DNA of 18,934 nucleotides from Candidatus Pacearchaeota archaeon ex4484_71. GTDB lineage: Archaea; Nanobdellota; Nanobdellia; Pacearchaeales; GW2011-AR1. This document shows, in pieces, positions 1 to 5,325 of the stretch. A program made the position numbers and the translations under genes. The stretch is from positions 1-18,934 of the forward strand of contig NJDN01000006.1 of NCBI GenBank assembly GCA_002254395.1, written 5' to 3'. The notes beneath the pieces are model-generated. The model was not told the origin of the DNA. It was given only the letters and a program-made list of their open reading frames with translations, and did not search any database. The first letter of the stretch is position 1. The number at the start of each line of letters is the position of its first letter.

Positions 1-210
1 TATCCCATCAAAATCTGAATCTCTATCTAGAGTATAGAAAAGCCTTGTGGACAAAAAGGAATTTCGCTCTGGCAAAGGAGATTCCTTCTTTACAACATAC
101 TCTTCTTTATCCTCTCCTCGAAAATATACGTCATCAGAAGGTAAATTTTTATAATTGGAACAAGAAAAAAGAAAAGCCGATGCAACTAAGAAAAGCAACC
201 CCTTTTTCAT
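1..210 (-). CDS. Partial lipoprotein-like secreted protein (N-terminal 70 residues)
   Basis: Reading leftward from an ATG at 210 the frame stays open to the window edge, giving 70 residues. The protein begins MKKGLLFLVASAFLFSCSN: a short basic N-terminus, a hydrophobic core and a lipobox-like LFSC, so a lipid-anchored secreted protein is likely; Phe at -2 is not ideal for a lipobox. The rest is charged. The last visible residues, DRDSDFDGI, resemble the Asp-rich DxDxDG calcium-binding loop of thrombospondin type 3 or EF-hand-like repeats. An AT-only stretch with a TATA box lies 12-31 bp before the ATG, consistent with a leaderless transcript. The gene starts 31 bp after the Cbf5 stop on the same strand. 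Function is unknown because most of the protein is outside the window. Signal peptide is seen; the calcium-binding idea is inference. Confidence 0.72.
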   Translation of the reverse strand, partial: MKKGLLFLVASAFLFSCSNYKNLPSDDVYFRGEDKEEYVVKKESPLPERNSFLSTRLFYTLDRDSDFDGI

Positions 211-221
211 GCTTTTTTAAA

Positions 222-241
222 GTATATAAAATATATATAAT
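222..241 (-). promoter_or_regulatory. TATA box region for the left-edge lipoprotein gene
   Basis: A run of only A and T (minus strand TTATATATATTTTATATACT just upstream) lies between the Cbf5 stop and the lipoprotein ATG. Its TATATATA part is about 25 bp before the ATG, the spacing of an archaeal TATA box for a leaderless mRNA. Confidence 0.5.
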
Positions 242-1119
242 TATCTTTTCAAAGGCTGCATGACAAACAGCGGACGAGCAAAAGCGAATTCTTCTTTAGT
301 TATTTTATAAATCCCAACAAATCGATCTTCACAAAAAGCAGACACTATCTCCCCCTCTTTTACCTTTCCTTCTTCTATATCTTCTTTGTGTAAAGGCTTT
401 CCCGTGAAAATTCTCTCGAGGTTATCTTTTTTTATTCTTAGAGGCTCATAGATTTTGTATATAACCTCTCCAGGGGTGATTAGGTCCCTTAATTTCTTAT
501 CCTCCCCTTTCTCATACTCTTGGACTGCTTCCTCAAATTGGTACATTTTTACCGAGGATTCCTCTTTAAAAATCCCTGCTCTTATCCTTTTCAGCTCCAA
601 CATATGTGCCCCCACCCCCAATTCCCTTCCAAGATCATCAATTAATTTCCGAATGTAAGTTCCCCCTTGCACCTCTGCTAAAAAAACGAAATCCTTTCCC
701 CCTTCCGAAACTTCAATTATTTCAAATTTATAAACTGTCCTTGGCCGTTCTTCCCTTTTTACACGAGATTTTACGGGGGGTTTTTGAATTATTTCTCCAA
801 TGAATCTATTTCTTATCACTTCTTCTACCACCTCTTTTTCTATTTTCTCATGAAAACGCATAATTCCCACATACTCTTTGTCATGACCTATAAAGTGCCC
901 TGTCAATTTGCAAGCCCTATTTAATGCTACTGGCAAGACCCCGGTAACTTTTGGATCAAGAGTCCCAAAGTGAGATGTCTTCCTCAGTCTAAGAATTTTT
1001 TTTACAGAATCTGAAATTTTGAAAGAGGTAGGCCCGCTAGGTTTATCTAAATTTATTATCCCAAATTCCAGGAGTTCTTCTGTTGTTTTATTTTGCTTTA
1101 TCTTTTTAAGTTCAACCAT
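241..1119 (-). CDS. truB: Cbf5/TruB-family tRNA/rRNA pseudouridine synthase with PUA domain
   Basis: 292 residues. Cbf5 makes pseudouridine in rRNA and tRNA, alone or as the catalytic subunit of H/ACA ribonucleoproteins. The TruB core runs from about residue 18 (INLDKPSGPTS) and contains the catalytic-Asp motif GTLDPKVTG with Asp55, then IIQKPPVKS, GTYIRKLIDDLG and GVGAHMLELKR. The last 70-80 residues form a PUA domain ending FARPLFVMQPLKR, matching the Cbf5 C-terminus. Size is slightly below usual archaeal Cbf5 (about 330). The segment before the catalytic loop reads KTSHFGTLDP where archaeal Cbf5 usually has KTGH(S/G)GTLDP. The start overlaps the end of the upstream AlkD-like gene by 22 nt, so the two are probably co-transcribed; no other Met precedes the core. 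Family assignment is secure. Confidence 0.96.
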   Translation of the reverse strand: MVELKKIKQNKTTEELLEFGIINLDKPSGPTSFKISDSVKKILRLRKTSHFGTLDPKVTGVLPVALNRACKLTGHFIGHDKEYVGIMRFHEKIEKEVVEEVIRNRFIGEIIQKPPVKSRVKREERPRTVYKFEIIEVSEGGKDFVFLAEVQGGTYIRKLIDDLGRELGVGAHMLELKRIRAGIFKEESSVKMYQFEEAVQEYEKGEDKKLRDLITPGEVIYKIYEPLRIKKDNLERIFTGKPLHKEDIEEGKVKEGEIVSAFCEDRFVGIYKITKEEFAFARPLFVMQPLKR

Positions 1120-1799
1120 TTTTTTCTCTCCTTAATTGAAAATCTTTCAATAGCATAACGCAATGTTGTTCTTGCTAACTTATCATAATTGCGTCCTAAA
1201 AAAGACTCTAACACTTGCTTGTCTTTTTTCCCAACTTCTCTTAAAACCCATCCAACCGCTTTTTGTGTTAAATCGTTTTCATCATCGAGTAACATTTCTG
1301 ATATTTTCAAAGCATCCTTAAAATTCCCTTTTCGAACAAAATGGAGTGTGGAAACTATCGAAATTCTGCGTACCCACATATCTTTGGAAGTGGCAAACTT
1401 ATACAAAAAATCTTTATTTTTATCGGATAAAAATCCCCCAACGATTTTTGGAGCAGATAAATCCACGAGGTCCCAACTGTTAACCCAGTATATATTTTTT
1501 ACATAAAATCTGAAAATTCTTTCCTTCTGGTCCCCTTGCGCAAGTTTGTATTTTTCCGTTAAAATAATTAAAGCCACCGACCTATATTCATGATACTTGC
1601 TCCGAATTAGATTCTCCAACTGAGATGCCGAAATTTTTATGTATCTGCTTGCTATTTTTCGTTGTAGGGGGACAGGAATGCCTAAAAAGATATCTTTTTC
1701 GCCATACTCTCCTTTTCCGGTCTTGAAAAAACCCCTCATTATTCTGGCTTTGTTCTTATCACAGTTCTTGTTCAACTCAATTTTTAGTTGTCTTAGCAT
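1098..1799 (-). CDS. AlkD-type DNA alkylation repair protein (HEAT-like repeat DNA glycosylase)
   Basis: 233 residues, normal length for the family. AlkD-type enzymes excise cationic alkylated bases such as 3-methyladenine and 7-methylguanine using a superhelix of HEAT-like repeats. The key motif NSWDLVDLSAPKIVG gives Trp109 and Asp113, the same positions as the catalytic Trp109 and Asp113 of Bacillus cereus AlkD. MWVRRIS (Arg144/145) and AVGWVLREVGKKD (Trp184) match the other active-site elements. It is transcribed away from nth with only 32 bp between the two ATGs, and a TTTTTTTAAGG box sits about 24 bp before its own ATG, so its mRNA is probably leaderless. Its 3' end overlaps cbf5. With Nth and Ogg2 next door it is part of a base-excision-repair cluster. 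Confidence 0.93.
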   Translation of the reverse strand: MLRQLKIELNKNCDKNKARIMRGFFKTGKGEYGEKDIFLGIPVPLQRKIASRYIKISASQLENLIRSKYHEYRSVALIILTEKYKLAQGDQKERIFRFYVKNIYWVNSWDLVDLSAPKIVGGFLSDKNKDFLYKFATSKDMWVRRISIVSTLHFVRKGNFKDALKISEMLLDDENDLTQKAVGWVLREVGKKDKQVLESFLGRNYDKLARTTLRYAIERFSIKERKKWLNLKR

Positions 1800-1802
1800 A
1801 GT

Positions 1803-1829
1803 TATTTAAGAAAAGATCTCCTTAAAAAA
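1803..1829. promoter_or_regulatory. Interleaved divergent TATA boxes between alkD-like and nth
   Basis: Only 32 bp separate the two divergent ATGs. On the plus strand TTATTTAAG (1802-1810) is about 26 bp before the nth ATG. On the minus strand TTTTTTTAAGG (1821-1830) is about 24 bp before the AlkD-like ATG. Each box therefore lies next to the other gene's start, and the two promoters interlock, which should make their activities interdependent. Spacing fits leaderless transcripts in both directions. Confidence 0.6.
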
Positions 1830-1831
1830 AT

Positions 1832-2443
1832 ATGGATGAAAAAAAACTCCTAAAGCAACTGAAATTATTAAAAGAGAAGGGAGAAGATATGCGGCTCGCC
1901 GCAGATGGGTGGGCAAATGACTGGCAAACATTAACCGCAATAATCTTGTCTGCAAGAACAAGGGACGAAACCACCATCAAAGTGTGCAAAAAACTTTTTT
2001 CAAAATATCCTACTGCAAAAAAATTTTCAAGATTGAACTTAAAAAAAATAGAAAAGATAATATACCCTATAAATTTTTATCGAAATAAATCTAAAAATAT
2101 CTTAAATTGCTCGAGGAAGATACTCTCTGAATTTGGGGGAAAAGTCCCTCAAGATATCGAAAAACTAATTTCACTCCCTGGCGTGGGAAGGAAAACTGCA
2201 AATGTATTTCTCGCAGAGAAAGGAAAACAAGAAATTGGAGTAGACACCCATGTAAACTACATCTCAAACTATCTTGGGTGGGTAAATTCTAGAAATCCTA
2301 AGATTGTGGAACAAAAATTAAAAGAGATTTTTCCAAGAAGAAGACATAAAGACATAAACTGGATATTGGTACAGTTTGGAAAAACATATACTTCTAGGAA
2401 GGAAAAGAATGAAATTTTAGACAAAATAAAAAAAGTAGTATGA
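1832..2443 (+). CDS. nth: Endonuclease III-type DNA glycosylase/AP lyase without Fe-S cluster
   Basis: 203 residues. Nth removes oxidised pyrimidines and nicks the abasic site. The helix-hairpin-helix SLPGVGRKTANVFLAEKG carries catalytic Lys121, followed by GVDTHV with Asp138, essentially the E. coli positions (Lys120/Asp138). The early segment LTAIILSARTRDETTIKVCKKLF is also typical. The protein stops where the Cys-X6-Cys-X2-Cys-X5-Cys iron-sulfur loop should be: the end reads NWILVQFGKTYTSRKEKNEILDK with Ser in place of the first cluster Cys, and the only cysteines are 52 and 93. It overlaps the downstream Ogg2 gene by ATGA, so they are translationally coupled. Glycosylase/lyase activity is inferred from the retained Lys and Asp; substrate range cannot be read from sequence. 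Confidence 0.93.
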   Translation: MDEKKLLKQLKLLKEKGEDMRLAADGWANDWQTLTAIILSARTRDETTIKVCKKLFSKYPTAKKFSRLNLKKIEKIIYPINFYRNKSKNILNCSRKILSEFGGKVPQDIEKLISLPGVGRKTANVFLAEKGKQEIGVDTHVNYISNYLGWVNSRNPKIVEQKLKEIFPRRRHKDINWILVQFGKTYTSRKEKNEILDKIKKVV

Positions 2444-3069
2444 AAGGCGTAATTAAGAAGCTAAAAAAATTGCAAAAATCAGAGGTCAAAAAACTAATCG
2501 ACAAGAGAACAAAAGAGTTTTACAAGAAAGGTAGAAAACTTGACGAAGAAGAGATTTTTTCTGAACTATGTTTTTGTATCCTCACCGCAAACTTCCAAGC
2601 GAAAAAAAGCTGGGAAATCCAAAACAAGATAGGAGGGGGATTTGCAAATTGGTCCAAGAGAAAATTACAAAAATTTTTGAAAAAAGAAGGGCATAGGTTT
2701 TGGACCCAGAGAGCGGAAAGAATAATTCTTGCAAGAAAACTAAAAAAAGAATTAATCAAAAAACTAAAAAATGGAAAAAATGGAAAAATAATCCGAAATT
2801 GGTTGGCTGAAAATTTTAAAGGTATTGGAATGAAAGAGGCGTCGCACTTTTTAAGAAATGTTGGATATCAAGATGTTGCAATAATTGACAAACATATCTT
2901 GTCTCTTTTAAAAAAGGAAAAAATAATAGGCCCTCCAAAATCTTTATCAAAAAATAAATATCTTGAAATTGAAAAAATACTTGAAAAAATATCAAAAAAA
3001 GTTTCAATTCCTCTAGGAACACTCGATCTTTATCTATGGTTTCAAGAAACAGGAAAAGTATTAAAGTAA
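2440..3069 (+). CDS. ogg: Ogg2-family N-glycosylase/DNA lyase (8-oxoguanine)
   Basis: 209 residues, the usual Ogg2 length. Ogg2 enzymes of archaea excise 8-oxoguanine and cleave the abasic site. The helix-hairpin-helix FKGIGMKEASHFLRNVGY holds catalytic Lys132, and VAIIDKHIL holds catalytic Asp150. The N-terminal helices (IFSELCFCILTANFQAKKSW) also fit the family. The protein ends TGKVLK: a C-terminal lysine is the known family feature that distinguishes 8-oxoG from G, so the C-terminus looks complete and functional. The ATG overlaps the nth stop (ATGA). The stop codon is one base from the stop of the convergent L31e gene, so there is no room for a dedicated terminator on either side. Confidence 0.94.
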   Translation: MKGVIKKLKKLQKSEVKKLIDKRTKEFYKKGRKLDEEEIFSELCFCILTANFQAKKSWEIQNKIGGGFANWSKRKLQKFLKKEGHRFWTQRAERIILARKLKKELIKKLKNGKNGKIIRNWLAENFKGIGMKEASHFLRNVGYQDVAIIDKHILSLLKKEKIIGPPKSLSKNKYLEIEKILEKISKKVSIPLGTLDLYLWFQETGKVLK

Positions 3070-3070
3070 A

Positions 3071-3673
3071 TTATCTGCCCAGTGCCTTTCTTACAGGGGC
3101 GGTTTTTTGCTTTGCCTTCCCTCCTGCTTGGTGTTTTGTTTGCTTTGCTTGGGCCTTTGCTTGCTTTGCTGAAGCCTCAGTGCCTGCTTTTCTCTTCTCG
3201 GCCTCTTTCTTTTTATCTTCTTCTGATTCTTCTTTAGATTCTTCTTTAGCTCCTTCTTTTACAGGTTTAGTCTGAAGAGATTCCTTTGCCTTTTGCATCA
3301 TTGTTTTCTTTTTCTCTAAAACATCAAGCGCATGCTTCTCAAACTTCTCTTCCCTAATCTTCTTAAACTTAATTCTGTCTATCAACTCAACCGCCTCTAC
3401 CCTCACGATTTCTCCCTCTTTTATAGCCTTTACTTTTATCTTGTGAGGGGGTCTCTTTATTCCTCTAAACCACAAAAGCTCATTAAGATGTTTATCTATT
3501 TTTACTTTCTTCAAATCTCTATCTCGCACCCGCATATGCCTCACTAAAAATTCCTTTATTGTTTTCACGGCCTTAGGAGTCCTCTTATATCTCGGCACTG
3601 CCCTCACTTTTTCACGAAGAGGAATCACATATTCTCTTTCAACATTATCTAAATTTTGTTTTTTGTCAGCCAT
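3071..3673 (-). CDS. rpl31e: Ribosomal protein L31e with long charged C-terminal extension
   Basis: 200 residues, whereas archaeal L31e is usually 80-95. Residues 12-100 are the L31e domain: REYVIPLREKVRAVPRYKRTPKA, then FLVRHMRVRDRDLKKVKIDKHLNELLWFRGIKRPP and VRVEAVEL. L31e sits near the exit of the large-subunit peptide tunnel. From about residue 105 on there is a roughly 95-residue Lys/Glu/Ala/Gln-rich tail that starts with a probable helix (EKFEKHALDVLEKKKTMMQK), becomes acidic/basic mixed (EESKEESEEDKKKEAEKRK) and ends strongly basic (KQKTAPVRKALGR). It is in frame with no sign of fusion to another known domain. It is last in the S19e-L39e-L31e operon, one base after the L39e stop. Ribosomal identity is secure; the role of the tail is unknown. 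Confidence 0.95.
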   Translation of the reverse strand: MADKKQNLDNVEREYVIPLREKVRAVPRYKRTPKAVKTIKEFLVRHMRVRDRDLKKVKIDKHLNELLWFRGIKRPPHKIKVKAIKEGEIVRVEAVELIDRIKFKKIREEKFEKHALDVLEKKKTMMQKAKESLQTKPVKEGAKEESKEESEEDKKKEAEKRKAGTEASAKQAKAQAKQTKHQAGGKAKQKTAPVRKALGR

Positions 3674-3674
3674 T

Positions 3675-3878
3675 TTATCCGAAGTGCGATTTTCTTATCT
3701 TTCGTGGTTTAATATGTAATTTAGTTCTTCTCCAAGACCTTCTGTTATGAGTAGTGTGTGATGGGTGAATTCTCTTCCCAGGTCCGTACTTTTTTAGGAC
3801 AACCCAAATAGGAGCCCATTTAGTTTGCCTTCCTTTTTTTGCAAGCTTTTTCTTCTTCTCAAAATTTTTGTGCCCCAT
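3675..3878 (-). CDS. rpl39e: Ribosomal protein L39e
   Basis: 67 very basic residues. L39e lines the nascent-peptide tunnel of the archaeal/eukaryotic large subunit. The hallmark is the C-terminal NRRSWRRTKLHI, matching the family's (N/K)RRxWRRTKLxI; the upstream WAPIWVVLKK matches the central P-x-W-V segment. Usual length is about 51; here there is an extra basic tail (KPRKIRKSHFG) after the family's normal end and a slightly long linker in the middle. The stop is one base before the L31e ATG, and its own ATG follows the S19e stop with the same TAAAATG arrangement, so the three genes are one operon. Confidence 0.93.
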   Translation of the reverse strand: MGHKNFEKKKKLAKKGRQTKWAPIWVVLKKYGPGKRIHPSHTTHNRRSWRRTKLHIKPRKIRKSHFG

Positions 3879-3879
3879 T

Positions 3880-4305
3880 TTATTTTATTGCCTCCAAGAA
3901 ATCCTTTCCTTTTTGAGTTAATTGTCTTCCTGGCTTCCGAGATCTCACACCCTTTATCTCCTTTGCCACCTCTGTAAAGCCCGCGGCATCTGCCTGTTGT
4001 AGAATTGTTCTTATAATTTTCCCAGAAGCTTTTCTAAACCTCTCCGGCCTTGCTCCCCTATTTTTCTTAGAACCATATTTTGTACGCAATCTATTTACTC
4101 CAACTATTCCCTTCTTGTAAATTTGCCTTAGGATAGAAGCAGCTCTCTTGTACCAAAAATCTTCATCATCGATAGGTCTTTCTTTCGATGGACCAGATTT
4201 CACATACTTTGACCACTCTGGTTGTTTAAACTCGGGGACCTTCTTAAGAGCCTCAGCTAACTTCAAATTATACTCTTGGGAATCTAATTCATATACACTG
4301 TTCAT
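3880..4305 (-). CDS. rps19e: Ribosomal protein S19e
   Basis: 141 residues from the ATG at 4305. S19e is a small-subunit head protein found in archaea and eukaryotes and needed for 16S/18S maturation. Hallmarks: MNSVYELDSQEYN at the N-terminus, PEWSKYVKSGPSKERPIDDEDFWYKRAASILRQIY, GIVGVNRLRTKYGSKKNRG, PERFRKASGKIIRTILQQ and the end GRQLTQKGKDFLEAI. A longer reading from a TTG at 4365 is possible, but the TATA box (4371-4378) would place the RNA start near 4349, downstream of that TTG. A GAGAGG ribosome-binding site lies about 6 nt before the ATG at 4305, and the N-terminus then matches the family. An 11-codon ORF overlaps this start (separate entry). First gene of the S19e-L39e-L31e operon. 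Confidence 0.94.
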   Translation of the reverse strand: MNSVYELDSQEYNLKLAEALKKVPEFKQPEWSKYVKSGPSKERPIDDEDFWYKRAASILRQIYKKGIVGVNRLRTKYGSKKNRGARPERFRKASGKIIRTILQQADAAGFTEVAKEIKGVRSRKPGRQLTQKGKDFLEAIK

Positions 4306-4337
4306 CTTAGCTTTCCTCTCGGAAACAGAATCGCCAT
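4302..4337 (-). other. Candidate 11-codon leader ORF overlapping the S19e start
   Basis: An ATG at 4337 opens a frame reading MAILFPRGKLR and stopping at TGA (4304-4302). The TGA overlaps the S19e ATG as ATGA, the same arrangement seen at nth/ogg and L1/L10 in this window. The S19e ribosome-binding site lies inside it. The ATG falls about 12 nt after the transcription start predicted from the TATA box. This may be a translated leader peptide coupled to S19e, or chance; only the open frame and overlap are directly seen. Confidence 0.35.
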
Positions 4338-4370
4338 GAGCGATTTGCTTGATAGTAGTGGCCAAAAAGG

Positions 4371-4378
4371 GTTTATAA
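4371..4378 (-). promoter_or_regulatory. TATA box of the S19e-L39e-L31e operon
   Basis: The minus strand carries TTTATAAA just after the YhbY-like gene stop. The expected RNA start is about 25 bp downstream, near 4349, giving a leader of about 40 nt before the S19e ATG at 4305. Confidence 0.5.
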
Positions 4379-4384
4379 ATTTAA

Positions 4385-4630
4385 TTATCTTACCTCTTTT
4401 CTCCACTTCTTAATATTGATTGTATACCCTATTGTTTTTGCGGTATAATTTTTCCCCAACTTTTCAAGTATTTCTTCCACAACCCTCTTAAGTTCCTTCT
4501 TATCCCTACAAAAAGAACTTAAAACAGAAATTTTGACGTTATTTGCCTTGCTAAACTGTACTTTCAAATTCTCTATGAAATTTTCAGTTATTCCTTTTTT
4601 GCCTAACTGGATTTGTTTAATAATAGCCAT
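4385..4630 (-). CDS. YhbY/CRM-domain RNA-binding protein
   Basis: 81 residues from the ATG at 4630. The CRM (YhbY/CRS1) fold binds RNA and in bacteria and archaea is associated with pre-large-subunit ribosomal particles. The match covers the whole protein: QIQLGKKGITENFIENLKVQF (the family LGKxGhT element), VKISVLSSFCRDKKELKRVVEEIL, then GKNYTAKTIGYTINIKKWR, where the family has the GxxxxxxGxxxxL end. A longer frame from 4687 would add a Lys/Asn-rich stretch coded inside the upstream gene and is unlikely to be used. The start lies 28 nt inside the NFACT-R gene's 3' end, so the two are probably co-translated. Pairing with NFACT-R and the ribosomal operon supports a ribosome-linked role. Confidence 0.8.
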   Translation of the reverse strand: MAIIKQIQLGKKGITENFIENLKVQFSKANNVKISVLSSFCRDKKELKRVVEEILEKLGKNYTAKTIGYTINIKKWRKEVR

Positions 4631-4998
4631 TTTTTTATTTCTCTTTTTCTTGCTTTTATTGTTTTTGTTTTTCCGCCAACACTCCAAGTCCCCTCTTTCA
4701 TTATTTTTGTCTTTTTCACGTCCTTCCCACTAAAAATATGAACTTTCACAGATTTTTTATTGTCTCTCCAGTATTTACTCTTTGCCGCACATGCTATTGC
4801 AACTTCTCTTATCTCTTTCTTTGAGGGATTTTTTGAATCTAGAACACAAAAAGGGCTCCCAGGAGGAACGGTATGAAGGATTACATTTTCCTTTCCTTTG
4901 AATTTTCCTACAAGCAAGTCATTAGACTTTGCATCCTTACCCATATAAAAAAGGGTCCCTTCTTGGGTAAAGAATTTCCGATAGCTTGTTCCACCCAT
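4603..4998 (-). CDS. Stand-alone NFACT-R (DUF814) RNA-binding protein
   Basis: 131 residues from the ATG at 4998. The NFACT-R domain is the RNA-binding C-terminal part of RqcH/NEMF, the ribosome-quality-control factor; here it is a separate protein without the N-terminal parts. Motifs: YRKFFTQEGTLFYMGKDAKSNDLLVGKF, then NVILHTVPPGSPFCVL, then EIREVAIACAAKSKYWRDNK and KDVKKTKIMKEGTWSVGGKTKTI. The DAKSND and GSPF motifs are the family's most conserved. I prefer the ATG at 4998 to a GTG at 5016 because a TTTAAA box lies about 25 bp before 4998, implying a leaderless mRNA, and MGGTSYRKF begins right at the domain. The 3' end overlaps the YhbY-like gene. Confidence 0.85.
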   Translation of the reverse strand: MGGTSYRKFFTQEGTLFYMGKDAKSNDLLVGKFKGKENVILHTVPPGSPFCVLDSKNPSKKEIREVAIACAAKSKYWRDNKKSVKVHIFSGKDVKKTKIMKEGTWSVGGKTKTIKARKREIKKWLLLNKSS

Positions 4999-5019
4999 AG
5001 AAACTAAAAAAGACACACA

Positions 5020-5027
5020 TTTAAAGA
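5020..5027 (-). promoter_or_regulatory. TATA-like box for NFACT-R/YhbY operon
   Basis: CTTTAAAT on the minus strand is centred about 25 bp before the ATG at 4998, and it supports that start over the GTG at 5016. Confidence 0.45.
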
Positions 5028-5037
5028 TTTATTGAAT

Positions 5038-5325
5038 CTATTTTTCCTTTACGGCAATAAATCTTGTCACAAGGAGAATTCCAACCACGCAAATAAAGGT
5101 CACTACAAGGGCACTTATTAACTTGCCTGAAACTGGGCTTTGAGCAGAAATTGTTTCAACCCATTCCATTATCACATCTCTCCAAACTAATGCTATTAGA
5201 AAACCAAACGCTGCCATTATCGCGGCGGCAACAGCCTTTCTTACTTCAATATTTAGATGTCTTGCAGATTCCCTTAATTTTTTGCTTTTTGCCTTCTTCC
5301 CCTCCTTTTTTTTGCTTTTTTTCAT
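5038..5325 (-). CDS. DUF5654-family small membrane protein
   Basis: 95 residues from the ATG at 5325 (98 if the ATG at 5334 is used). After a Lys-rich cytoplasmic N-terminus, an amphipathic stretch LNIEVRKAVAAAIMAAFGFLIALVWRD leads into membrane segment 1 (about residues 30-50), then a polar loop, then KLISALVVTFICVVGILLVTRFIA as segment 2. The order EVRKA...AFG..ALVW.D followed by LVVT matches DUF5654, a small archaeal membrane family of unknown function. The preferred ATG overlaps the RuBisCO stop as TAATG, the usual stop-start coupling, so it is translated with rbcL. Whether it has any link to RuBisCO function is unknown. Confidence 0.72.
   Translation of the reverse strand: MKKSKKKEGKKAKSKKLRESARHLNIEVRKAVAAAIMAAFGFLIALVWRDVIMEWVETISAQSPVSGKLISALVVTFICVVGILLVTRFIAVKEK

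Noticed and set aside
45..263. Plus-strand 72-codon frame at the left edge
   Set aside because: It is antisense to the lipoprotein-like gene, which has a signal peptide and a well-placed TATA box; the plus frame has no recognisable protein character.
3036..3275. Plus-strand frame rich in Phe, Cys, Ser and Ala
   Set aside because: It is the antisense of the low-complexity L31e tail; the periodic amino acids simply mirror Lys/Glu/Ala codons.
4306..4365. Longer S19e from a TTG at 4365
   Set aside because: The TATA box at 4371-4378 would put the RNA start downstream of this TTG. The ATG at 4305 has a ribosome-binding site and gives the family N-terminus.
4631..4687. Longer YhbY-like protein with a Lys/Asn-rich N-terminus
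   Set aside because: The extra residues come from another frame of the NFACT-R gene and have no counterpart in the family.
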